This document shows positions 1-6,284 of a stretch of 7,295 nt of DNA, piece by piece. Each line of letters starts with the position of its first letter. Position 1 is the stretch's first letter. The notes beneath the pieces were generated by a model. It made no database searches. It was not told where the DNA came from and was given only the letters and a program-made list of their open reading frames with translations. A program made the translations under genes and the position numbers. Source of the DNA: Propionibacteriales bacterium (GTDB lineage Bacteria; Actinomycetota; Actinomycetes; Propionibacteriales; Propionibacteriaceae); assembly GCA_030453285.1 (NCBI GenBank), contig JAKDKP010000100.1:1-7295 (forward strand). Reading direction: 5' to 3'.

Positions 1-1127
1 CCGACGACCTGGCCATCGCCGAGGCGGCTCAGCAGGCCGGCGCCCAGGTGATCACCCGCCCCACCGATCTGTCCGGTGACCTTGCCACCTCCGAATCGGC
101 GCTCCTGCACAGCCTCGACGAGATCGCCGCCGAAGGCATCGACCCGACCGTGCTGGTCTTCGTGCAGTGCACGAGCCCGTTCATCCAGGGCTCCGATCTC
201 GACACCGCGGTCAGCAAGATCACCACCGATCAGGCCGACTCGGTGTTCTCGGGCATCTCCACCTACGAGTTCCTGTGGCGAGACGCCGATGAGGACGACC
301 AGCCCGGCAGTGGTGAGGTGATCGGGCAGAACCATGACGCCTCGTACCGTCCACGTCGGCAGGACCGACGACCAGACTTCCGCGAGACCGGCGCCTTCTA
401 CGCCATGCGCGTTGACGGTTTCCGACGCCACAAGCACCGCTTCTTCGATCGGGTCGGCGTCGTGCCGGTCTCCGAGCTCTCCTCCCTGGAGATTGACACC
501 GCCGAGGAGTTGGCCCTGGCCGACGCGTTTGCCGGCGTCCTCGACAAGCCCGCCGGAGACGGCACCCACGGCGTGCACGCGATCGACGTCGATGCGGTGA
601 TCACCGACTTCGACGGGGTGCACACCGCCGATACCGCCTATGTCGATGAGGAGGGTCGCGAGCATGTCCGCGTCAGCCGTTCCGACGGCATGGGTGTCGG
701 CATGTTGCGCAAGGCAGGGATCCCGTTCCTGATCTTGTCCAAGGAACGCAATCCGGTCGTCACCGCCCGCGCCAGGAAGCTGGGCGTCGAAGTGCTGCAG
801 GGTGTCGACGACAAGGCCACCGCCATCCGTCAATGGCTGGCCGACAACGGCATCAACCCCAAGCGCGCGGCCTACGTCGGCAATGACATCAACGACCTCG
901 GGCCGCTGTCCGAGGTGGGTGTCCCGATCGCCGTCCCGGACTCGCACCCCGCCGTTCTCGCCCGCGCCACCATCGTCCTGCGCAAACCCGGTGGACACGG
1001 AGCCGTCCGCGAACTGTGTGAGGGGGTGCTGGCCGCGCACAACGCCCGGACCGGTGAGGAATCCGGCGGCATCACCGCCGACCAGACCGCCGCCACGACC
1101 GGGAAGACCCCTTCCTCACCTTCATGA
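1..1127 (+). CDS. neuA: CMP-nonulosonate synthetase fused to HAD phosphatase (5' partial)
   Basis: Open from the left edge (frame from base 3) to TGA at 1125-1127; the N-terminal nucleotide-binding part lies upstream of the window. The visible first part is the C-terminal half of an acylneuraminate cytidylyltransferase, which activates a sialic acid-like sugar with CTP. It shows RP-x-LSGD-ATSESALLH (about 54-110), QCTSPF (165-182), RPRRQD (348-365), TGAFY and IDTAEEL (495-515). After a short linker a KdsC-type HAD phosphatase domain follows: nucleophile motif DFDGVHTAD from 606, serine of LSKE near 738, lysine in DDKATA near 813, and metal-binding GNDINDL at 879-899. The natural inference is a two-step enzyme that dephosphorylates the nonulosonate-9-phosphate and makes its CMP derivative. 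The last 30 or so residues are Ser/Thr-rich and probably disordered. Which acid is made (Neu5Ac, legionaminic, pseudaminic, Kdn) cannot be told, and no neuB-like synthase is visible. The domain calls are firm; the exact substrate is unknown. Confidence 0.9.
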   Translation, partial: DDLAIAEAAQQAGAQVITRPTDLSGDLATSESALLHSLDEIAAEGIDPTVLVFVQCTSPFIQGSDLDTAVSKITTDQADSVFSGISTYEFLWRDADEDDQPGSGEVIGQNHDASYRPRRQDRRPDFRETGAFYAMRVDGFRRHKHRFFDRVGVVPVSELSSLEIDTAEELALADAFAGVLDKPAGDGTHGVHAIDVDAVITDFDGVHTADTAYVDEEGREHVRVSRSDGMGVGMLRKAGIPFLILSKERNPVVTARARKLGVEVLQGVDDKATAIRQWLADNGINPKRAAYVGNDINDLGPLSEVGVPIAVPDSHPAVLARATIVLRKPGGHGAVRELCEGVLAAHNARTGEESGGITADQTAATTGKTPSSPS

Positions 1128-1235
1128 TCAACATCGGGCGACCAGACGGCGTACGAGGGGACCGTTGAGCAAGCGAGGGACGAGCGCGTCAAACGTCGGC
1201 TACTGACACTTCGACGTGGCTTGTCCCGCCCGACG
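1128..1235. other. Convergent intergenic region
   Basis: This 108-base spacer separates the stop of the nonulosonate gene from the stop of the opposing glycosyltransferase. It is where two transcripts meet, so a bidirectional terminator would be expected. The best hairpins are weak. One is ACGTCG (1193-1198) with CGACGT (1212-1217) around a 13-base loop. The other is TCCCGC (1224-1229) with GCGGGA (1244-1249), which extends into the glycosyltransferase gene. Neither is followed by a run of T on either strand, so I do not call an intrinsic terminator. No convincing small ORF is present. Confidence 0.4.
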
Positions 1236-2450
1236 TCAGCGACGCGGGAACCGTTTCACGCGTCGACCGACGCGGACAGCGGCGTCCCACACCACCGGCG
1301 CGGATCGCGGGAACCGTAGTCGGGTCCAGTGCCGAACGCGGGTCAGCGGGTGACCCATCGGTTCGTACGGGTGCGCAGGCAGTCCGGATTCGGACCGGAG
1401 GGTGATCAACTGCTGCAACTGCTCGAGCCAGGTGTTGGCAAACGGCTCCTGGAAGTAGTTCTCCCGGGTCCACGCCGGATCTGCCAGACTGAACTCGGCC
1501 GCCATCAACCGATCCAACGACCCGAGCAGTCCGGAGCCGGTGAACACAAGGTTGATCATCTCGGCGTTCACCCCGAACTCCGAGATCACCAGCGATGGAA
1601 CCCGCGCCGCAATCGCCTCCAGGGCTGCGGTCGACGAGAGTGTCACGAAGGCGGACGCACCAGTCAGGGCATCGGCCATCGACCCACCACGAAAGGCAAT
1701 GCGGTCGACATCGAGGGACGGATCGTCGCGACACATCTGCCGCCACAACTCGTCATAGGCGAACTCCTCGGCGTGTGTCTGCTTCTCCCCCGCCAGAGCT
1801 CGCACCTTCACCACCGGCCGCCAGGCGACCGGCATCGCGGCCAGGGCGCGAAGGATGGCCCGTCGCTGCTCCGGTCGTGCCGGCACCTTGGCCTGAGCGG
1901 CAAAGATCACCTCACCCGGCTCCGGTCGAGCGGCACCGCTGGTGGGCTCCTCGGGCGCCGGACCACTCGGCAGGAACGGGAGGGTCGCCAGCCCGAACCG
2001 CAGGTGCGGTGCCTCCTCGGCGGCCAGGGCGGCGAAGTCGGTCACCTCGCGGGCCGAGTGCAGCACGAACAGGTCACACATCCGCCGGAATCCGATCGCC
2101 CGTTCGGTGGCCGGGATGCTGATCCCGGGCAGCCCGGTCATGATCACCGGCCGGTCGGGGCCGCGCAGGTCGGTGTGCCGGGTGATCATGTGCAGCACCG
2201 GGCCGGTGGCTCCCAGCAGCAGCACGTCTGGGGACTCGGCAACGATCTTGTCGATCACCGCACCCAGCCGCAGCTCCGGTACGACCGCGGTGTCGGCCCC
2301 CAGGGCAGCAGCACGCTGGCCCGCCGAAGGAGCAACCGGGTTGGCGATCACGACAAGCTCGGTGTCCCAGTCCGACGGCAGGGCAGCAACCGTGGCTGCG
2401 GTCCATTTCAGGTACGAGTCCGAATCGGTGACCGCCAGCACGCGGGTCAT
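1236..2450 (-). CDS. Putative glycosyltransferase, DUF6716-like
   Basis: A 404-residue protein starting MTRVLAVTDSDSYLKW. An upstream in-frame ATG at 2507 exists, but 2450 is preferred: GGGGGA lies 6 bases upstream, the N-terminus there opens a Rossmann-like strand (RVLAVTDSDS), and the ATG forms a TGATG overlap with the MarR gene stop. The layout resembles a GT-B glycosyltransferase: N-terminal Rossmann-like domain (about 1-160, with VLLLGATGP at 76-84 and VIMTGLPGI at 102-110), a Pro/Glu-rich linker (162-180), then a second domain with SSTAALEAIAARVPSLVISE (272-291). The last is like the donor-binding loop of capsule and CDP-glycerol-type transferases. The C-terminal 35 residues hold about a dozen Arg/Lys, suggesting docking to the membrane face. 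I recall this type as the actinobacterial DUF6716 family, named a putative glycosyltransferase and often near nonulosonate genes. With a CMP-nonulosonate synthetase convergent to it, transfer of such a sugar to a surface glycan is a reasonable inference, but donor and acceptor are unproven. Confidence 0.72.
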   Translation of the reverse strand: MTRVLAVTDSDSYLKWTAATVAALPSDWDTELVVIANPVAPSAGQRAAALGADTAVVPELRLGAVIDKIVAESPDVLLLGATGPVLHMITRHTDLRGPDRPVIMTGLPGISIPATERAIGFRRMCDLFVLHSAREVTDFAALAAEEAPHLRFGLATLPFLPSGPAPEEPTSGAARPEPGEVIFAAQAKVPARPEQRRAILRALAAMPVAWRPVVKVRALAGEKQTHAEEFAYDELWRQMCRDDPSLDVDRIAFRGGSMADALTGASAFVTLSSTAALEAIAARVPSLVISEFGVNAEMINLVFTGSGLLGSLDRLMAAEFSLADPAWTRENYFQEPFANTWLEQLQQLITLRSESGLPAHPYEPMGHPLTRVRHWTRLRFPRSAPVVWDAAVRVGRRVKRFPRR

Positions 2451-2983
2451 CAGAAATCCCCCGCCTCGGCGCGCGGGCTGCGCAGCATCCGGCTCAACTC
2501 GGCACATTGATCCGGGCTCATCGTCGACAGCGCGAACTGGGCCGAGGTGATGGCGTCGGTCGCTTCGGCCAGTACCGAGCGGCCGCGCGCGGTGATGCCG
2601 GCCAGCACCGTACGGCCATCCTCGGGGTGCGGGCTGCGCTCAATCAGGCCGGCATCGACCAAGCGCTTCACCAAGGACGTGACTGAGGTCGCGTGCACCT
2701 GCAGGCGTTCGCCGATCTTGCCCATCGGGAGTTCTCCACGTCGGGTGAACGACAACAGCACCAGCACCTCATACCGGGCAAAGGTCAGACCGAACGGTCG
2801 CAGCAGGTCGTCGAGCTCGGTCAGCACCAGTTGATGGACGCGCATCAGGGAGGTCACCGCGTGCATCCGCGCGGTCTCGGAGTAGCGCTGCTGCCACCGC
2901 CGAGCCGCCTCGTCGATCGGATCGAAGGGCAGGCGTCCGTGGTGGGGGGACGGCTCGTCCCGGCTGTCGCGGTCGGTGCTCAC
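2450..2983 (-). CDS. MarR-family transcriptional regulator
   Basis: A 177-residue winged helix-turn-helix repressor-type protein that should bind DNA as a dimer. The first 25 residues are polar and probably disordered. The dimerisation helix starts near 28 (AARRWQQRY), and LLRPFGLTFARYEVLVLLS (60-78) is the typical MarR approach to the HTH. The helix-turn-helix spans about 84-112 (ELPMGKIGERL, then HATSVTSLVKRLVDAGLI). The wing is SPHPEDGRTVLAGITARG (117-134), with the conserved Asp122 and Arg124 of the DGR motif. The start is GTG at 2983-2981, overlapping the preceding stop as GTGA. An AAGGAG lies 14 bases upstream, which is long, so reinitiation from the upstream gene is likely. The gene ends in a TGATG overlap with the glycosyltransferase. 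The ligand is unknown. Autoregulation of this operon is a common MarR arrangement, but no operator was identified here. Confidence 0.92.
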   Translation of the reverse strand: MSTDRDSRDEPSPHHGRLPFDPIDEAARRWQQRYSETARMHAVTSLMRVHQLVLTELDDLLRPFGLTFARYEVLVLLSFTRRGELPMGKIGERLQVHATSVTSLVKRLVDAGLIERSPHPEDGRTVLAGITARGRSVLAEATDAITSAQFALSTMSPDQCAELSRMLRSPRAEAGDF

Positions 2984-3519
2984 AGGCGTTCTCTCATCTC
3001 CTTCACGGCCATCGATCCTCCCCGCAGGCCGGACTTCTGGATCACTCGCTGAATGGTCAGGTCACGTTCGTCGGGGCGACCGACGTAACGGATCTCCCGC
3101 AGGCCCTGGGCCTGGGCGGCGGACTCGAAGACGAAGTGGCCGTAGCCGAAGATTCGCCCGATGAAGGGCTTGTGCACACCGATGTCGAGGATGCGCTGCA
3201 TGGGCATGGTGGCGATGTGCTGGTTGAAGATCCCGCGAACCCGGAAGACGCGCATGTTGGTGATCACGAACCGGTCCATGTGCTTGTCGAGAATTCCGTA
3301 CGCCGCGTGCAGGCCGAGCCCGAGGCCGGCGCCCAACGGCACCCAGAAGAGGTTGGCCGGCAGCCACAACATGCTCATCATGATCAACACCGCAATGACG
3401 AGTTCGAGCATCGGGCCGAGGACCGCCATCGGGTGCCGCCGTACCTCGTCGACGATCACTTCGCCCTCGTCGGCAATCAGGTGCCGGGTGACCTGCGGAT
3501 TGAACCAACGGTCCAGCAT
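2980..3519 (-). CDS. Membrane protein with bacterial PH domain (YdbS-like, DUF304/bPH2)
   Basis: A 179-residue protein with two closely spaced hydrophobic helices (about 31-53, MAVLGPMLELVIAVLIMMSM, and 55-76) and a short cytoplasmic N-terminus. A bacterial PH domain of the YdbS type follows at about 80-150: RFVITNMRVFRVRGIFNQ, the helical MPMQRILDI, and GYGHFVFESAAQAQG. The pattern 'hydrophobic hairpin, then D-R-hVhT-N-hRVhhhRG' is characteristic of this family. Members sit in the cell membrane; their molecular role is mostly unknown. The ATG at 3519 has only a weak AGG about 11 bases upstream, inside the stop region of the small membrane protein 12 bases away, so translation is probably coupled. 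The 3' end overlaps the MarR start by four bases. Function beyond membrane association cannot be inferred. Confidence 0.88.
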   Translation of the reverse strand: MLDRWFNPQVTRHLIADEGEVIVDEVRRHPMAVLGPMLELVIAVLIMMSMLWLPANLFWVPLGAGLGLGLHAAYGILDKHMDRFVITNMRVFRVRGIFNQHIATMPMQRILDIGVHKPFIGRIFGYGHFVFESAAQAQGLREIRYVGRPDERDLTIQRVIQKSGLRGGSMAVKEMRERL

Positions 3520-3531
3520 CGGGGCGCTGAC

Positions 3532-3696
3532 CTAGCCGGCGAGCGAGGCGAAGAAGGTGAAGATCGACGCGAAGGCGCTGCCGACAGCCAGGAAGGCACC
3601 ACGGACAGCCCCGGCAGCATCCTCGGGACGCGTCACGAGGTAGAAGATGCCGAAGGTCACGGCGAGGATCACAATGATCTTCTTCACGTACTTCAT
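3532..3696 (-). CDS. 54-residue single-span membrane protein
   Basis: A short ORF starting ATG at 3696-3694 and ending TAG at 3534-3532. The product begins MKYVKKIIVILAV. It has a Lys-flanked hydrophobic segment (about 6-21, ending GIFYLV), then TRPEDAAGAVRGAF and a second amphipathic to hydrophobic helix ending FTFFASLAG. A perfect AGGAGG sits at 3712-3707, 10 bases before the ATG, the strongest ribosome binding site in this cluster. The gene ends 12 bases before the PH-domain gene, so it looks like the first gene of that operon. The layout of Lys-rich start, one span, a charged 'PEDAA'-like turn and a Gly/Ala/Phe helix resembles small membrane proteins I recall from many actinobacteria, but I know no function. 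A partner or regulator of the PH-domain protein is a guess from position only. Confidence 0.8.
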   Translation of the reverse strand: MKYVKKIIVILAVTFGIFYLVTRPEDAAGAVRGAFLAVGSAFASIFTFFASLAG

Positions 3697-3855
3697 GGTC
3701 TTCAAGCCTCCTAGTGGTCTCGGCGCGGGGAATCACCGAGGCAGGACGCGCTACGGGCATCCCAATCTCGTTTCTACCTCAATTCGCAACGAGTCGGGAC
3801 CCGCCACGCCGGGTGGCTCGAGCTTGGGTTCGGTGTCGGGCTTGCCTCCAACCGG
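3697..3855. other. Spacer between meaB and the small membrane protein gene
   Basis: This 159-base region lies downstream of meaB and upstream of the four-gene minus-strand cluster, so it should hold the promoter of that cluster. On the minus strand TTGCGA (3789-3784) could serve as a -35, but no TANNNT-type -10 stands at a standard distance, so no promoter is called. Two mutually exclusive 5-bp hairpins share bases: GCCAC (3803-3807) with GTGGC (3813-3817), and ACCCG (3799-3803) with CGGGT (3810-3814). They lie about 40-55 bases past the meaB stop but lack a T run. Read-through from meaB into the next cluster cannot be excluded. Confidence 0.4.
3707..3712 (-). promoter_or_regulatory. Ribosome binding site of the 54-residue protein gene
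   Basis: CCTCCT on the plus strand reads AGGAGG on the minus strand, the full anti-SD match, 10 bases from the ATG at 3696. It is the main sequence support that this very short ORF is translated. Confidence 0.75.
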
Positions 3856-4812
3856 TCAGTTCGTCAGTTCCTCGAGCAGACGATCCGCGGCGGTGTACGA
3901 GTCCAGTTCACCTTCGCGTACGGAGCGGGCCAGCTCGACCAGTCCGTCGGCGTCGTGTTGTCCGACGATCAGGCGCCGGCGCAACGTGCCCAGCACCAGG
4001 GCCTGGATCTCCAGACCCGCTCGGCGTTGACGACGGCTCCCCCAGGCCCCGGAGGCCTCGCCGGCGGCACGATGCTCGCCGATTCGCAGGAGCAGTTCGG
4101 CCACCCCCGAACCGGTGTGGGAGACGGTGGACACGATCGGCGGCTTCCAGGCGCCGTCGGCCCGCTCGGTGAGCGCAATCATCGTCCGCAGATCCCGCAC
4201 CACGGCCTGGGCGCCGGGGCGGTCGGACTTGTTCACCACGTACACGTCGCCGATCTCCAGGACGCCGGCCTTGGCCGCCTGGACGCTGTCCCCCATCCCC
4301 GGCGCCATCAGCACCACCGTGGTGTCGCAGGCGTCGGCGATGTCCACTTCGGACTGCCCGACACCCACGGTCTCCACGATGACGGTGTCGCACCGGGCGG
4401 CATCGAGGACCCGCAGCGCCTGCGGAGTTGCCGCGGACAGCCCACCCAGATGACCGCGGGTGGCCATGGACCGGATCAGCACGTCATTGTCGGTCGAGTG
4501 CACCTGCATCCGGATCCGGTCGCCGAGTAGGGCACCGCCGGAGAACGGGGACGAGGGGTCGATCGCGAGCACACCGACCCGCTGGCCAGCCGTACGGAGT
4601 TCGGCAACCAGTTCGGAGGTGGTCGTCGACTTGCCGACGCCCGGCGCACCGGTCAGCCCGACCACGTGCGCGTACCCCGAATCCGGTGCCAGCCGGCGCA
4701 TCACTTCGCGTAGATGGGGCGAATCGTTCTCGACCAGGGAGAGGGTCCGCGCCACGGCCCGCCGCTGTCCGGTCCGGACACCCGCCAGCAAGGCGTCAAG
4801 TGCGACGGACAC
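3856..4812 (-). CDS. meaB: Methylmalonyl-CoA mutase-associated GTPase MeaB (ArgK/LAO type)
   Basis: A 318-residue SIMIBI-class GTPase of normal family length. It chaperones adenosylcobalamin-dependent methylmalonyl-CoA mutase, controlling cofactor loading and protecting the enzyme from inactivation. Motifs in order: Walker A GAPGVGKST (55-63), AIDPSSPFSGGALLGDRIRM (83-102) and MATRGHLGGLS (116-126) typical of MeaB, the G3-type ETVGVGQSE (147-155), and base-specificity NKSD (194-197). The C-terminal helical dimerisation arm is about 265-318. The start is GTG at 4812-4810, one base after the thiolase stop (TGA at 4816-4814). No clear Shine-Dalgarno sequence is seen, so translation probably depends on coupling. 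Older annotations call this family LAO/AO transport system ATPase or ArgK; the motifs fit MeaB better. The mutase genes are not in the window. Confidence 0.95.
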   Translation of the reverse strand: MSVALDALLAGVRTGQRRAVARTLSLVENDSPHLREVMRRLAPDSGYAHVVGLTGAPGVGKSTTTSELVAELRTAGQRVGVLAIDPSSPFSGGALLGDRIRMQVHSTDNDVLIRSMATRGHLGGLSAATPQALRVLDAARCDTVIVETVGVGQSEVDIADACDTTVVLMAPGMGDSVQAAKAGVLEIGDVYVVNKSDRPGAQAVVRDLRTMIALTERADGAWKPPIVSTVSHTGSGVAELLLRIGEHRAAGEASGAWGSRRQRRAGLEIQALVLGTLRRRLIVGQHDADGLVELARSVREGELDSYTAADRLLEELTN

Positions 4813-4813
4813 C

Positions 4814-6013
4814 TCAGGCGCCGGCCGCCCGCAGGATCAGCGCATCGCCCTGCCCGCCGCCGCCGCACAGAGCTGCCGCGGCCGTACCCGATCCGCGGCG
4901 GGCCAATTCCTTGGCCAGGTGCAGCACGAGCCGGGCGCCCGAGGCGCCGATCGGGTGCCCCAGGGCGATCGCTCCGCCGTGCACGTTGATCCGCTCGTCG
5001 ATCTGGTCAGCCGAGAGGCCGAGATCGCGACCGCTGGCGATACCGACCGCGGCGAACGCCTCATTGATCTCGATCAGGTCGAGGTCCCCCGGGGCAATGC
5101 CCTCCCGCTCGCAGGCCTTGCGGATGGCGTTGGCTGGCTGGAGCTGCAGCGACGAGTCGGGGCCGGCGACCTGCCCGTACGCACCGATCTCGGCCAACAC
5201 CGTGCACCCGAGTCGTTCGGCAGCCGCGGCCGACATCACCACCACGGCGGCGGCTCCGTCGGAGATCGGGCTGGAGGTGGCCGCGGTGATCGTGCCCTCG
5301 GCGCCGAAGGCGGGCCGTAGCTTGGCCAACCCGTCGGCGGTCGACTCGGGGCGGATGCCCTCGTCGGTGTCGACGATCACATCGGCGCCCTTGCGCTGCG
5401 GGATGGTCACTGCGGCGATCTCCTGGGCGAAGAGTCCGGCGGCGACCGCCTGTCCGGCACGTTGGTGGGACCGCGCACCGAAGGCATCCTGGTCGGCGCG
5501 GCTGACCTCGACTGCTCCGGTGTTGCGGGCCTCGGTCAACGATCCCATGGCCTGATCGGTGAAGGCGTCGGTGAGGCCGTCGTGGGCCATGTGGTCGAGC
5601 ATCGTCACATCGCCGTACTTGAACCCCGCACGGCTCTTCGTCAGCAAATGCGGGGCATTGCTCATCGACTCCATGCCGCCGGCGACAACGATGTCGCACT
5701 CACCGGCACGGATGAGCTGGTCGGCCATTGCAACCGCGGCCAGGCCGGACAGGCACACCTTGTTGATTGTGAGGGCCGGCACGTCCATGCCGATGCCGCC
5801 GGCCACAGCAGCCTGACGGGCCGGGATCTGCCCAGCGCCGGCCTGCAGGACCTGGCCCATCACGACGTGCTGCACCTCACCGGGATCGACGTCGGCATCG
5901 GCCAGGGCTCCCGCGATGGCAGCCCCACCCAGATCGGTGGCAGAGACTCCGGACAGTTGTCCCAACAGCTTGCCCATCGGCGTACGTGCCCCACCGGTGA
6001 TCACTGACGTCAT
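4814..6013 (-). CDS. Acetyl-CoA C-acetyltransferase (type II thiolase)
   Basis: A 399-residue enzyme, full length for a biosynthetic or degradative thiolase. It joins two acetyl-CoA to acetoacetyl-CoA or cleaves 3-ketoacyl-CoA. The catalytic set is intact: nucleophile Cys87 in NKVCLSG, NEAFA (317-321), His353 in [10 protein letters not shown], and the general-base Cys383 in CGGGGQGDA. The N-terminus [18 protein letters not shown] matches the family start, and [13 protein letters not shown] is present near 116. GGGGAGG on the minus strand (6029-6023) lies 9 bases before the ATG. It is the first gene of a two-gene unit with meaB and is divergent from the coiled-coil gene. Chain-length preference cannot be read from the sequence, so fadA-, phaA- and atoB-type names are equally possible and no symbol is given. 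Confidence 0.95.
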   Translation of the reverse strand: MTSVITGGARTPMGKLLGQLSGVSATDLGGAAIAGALADADVDPGEVQHVVMGQVLQAGAGQIPARQAAVAGGIGMDVPALTINKVCLSGLAAVAMADQLIRAGECDIVVAGGMESMSNAPHLLTKSRAGFKYGDVTMLDHMAHDGLTDAFTDQAMGSLTEARNTGAVEVSRADQDAFGARSHQRAGQAVAAGLFAQEIAAVTIPQRKGADVIVDTDEGIRPESTADGLAKLRPAFGAEGTITAATSSPISDGAAAVVVMSAAAAERLGCTVLAEIGAYGQVAGPDSSLQLQPANAIRKACEREGIAPGDLDLIEINEAFAAVGIASGRDLGLSADQIDERINVHGGAIALGHPIGASGARLVLHLAKELARRGSGTAAAALCGGGGQGDALILRAAGA

Positions 6014-6022
6014 CGTCTTCGC

Positions 6023-6029
6023 CCTCCCC
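6023..6029 (-). promoter_or_regulatory. Ribosome binding site of the thiolase gene
   Basis: CCTCCCC on the plus strand reads GGGGAGG on the minus strand, 9 bases before the ATG at 6013. It supports that start. Confidence 0.65.
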
Positions 6030-6039
6030 TTGTCCCATG

Positions 6040-6065
6040 GTCCCTGCGAACAGTCCCTGCGAACC
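6040..6065. repeat. 13-bp tandem direct repeat
   Basis: GTCCCTGCGAACA (6040-6052) is followed directly by GTCCCTGCGAACC (6053-6065), matching at 12 of 13 positions. It lies 27 bases upstream of the thiolase ATG, just before its ribosome binding site, so it is probably in the leader of that mRNA or near its promoter. It could be a pair of regulator half-sites or a slipped-strand duplication. Confidence 0.85.
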
Positions 6066-6186
6066 CCAACAGGGCCCCGTCATCGAGCACGGACCTTGCG
6101 ATGCTGACGCAGGGCGACCTCGAGTGAGATCTTCTGCCAGCCTGTCCGATCAGCCTAACGCCGGGACCGCCACCGATCGCTGACGG

Positions 6187-6192
6187 TAGCCT
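6187..6192 (+). promoter_or_regulatory. Possible -10 element for the coiled-coil gene
   Basis: TAGCCT fits the actinobacterial TANNNT -10 pattern, and the following bases lead to a leader of about 100 bases before the ATG at 6303. No recognisable TTGAC-like -35 is placed 16-19 bases upstream, so this is tentative. Confidence 0.25.
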
Positions 6193-6284
6193 GTGCGAAC
6201 GTGCAGCCGACGACGGATGCGAACCGAGATGGCACGGATCGACCGTCGGCTGCGCCGTCATGGGCAACAGATCCATCTTGACCA

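Noticed and set aside
1193..1249. Possible bidirectional terminator hairpins between the convergent genes.
   Set aside because: Stems are six base pairs with 13-14-base loops and no T tracts; such inverted repeats arise often in GC-rich DNA.
1329..2510. A 393-codon open frame antisense to the glycosyltransferase gene.
   Set aside because: The product is rich in Gln, Arg, His and Gly with no domain pattern, and it mirrors the real gene almost exactly. Such frames are expected from GC-rich third positions.
3062..3760. Minus-strand open frame of 232 codons overlapping the PH-domain and small-protein genes.
   Set aside because: The product is mostly Arg, Pro, His and Cys with no membrane or domain pattern; the other frame encodes clear proteins with ribosome binding sites.
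3856..4812. Reading this gene as an arginine/ornithine transport ATPase (ArgK/LAO).
   Set aside because: The motif set and the thiolase neighbour fit the MeaB chaperone; the transport label is an older family name, and no transporter genes are nearby.
3955..5555. Long plus-strand open frames opposite meaB and the thiolase.
   Set aside because: Low-complexity Arg/Pro/Ser or His/Gly/Gln products lie over two strongly recognised enzymes on the other strand.
6040..6065. ClgR operator near the thiolase.
   Set aside because: GTTCGC is present on the minus strand, but the base triplet five positions further is CTG or similar, not the GCG the known operator needs.
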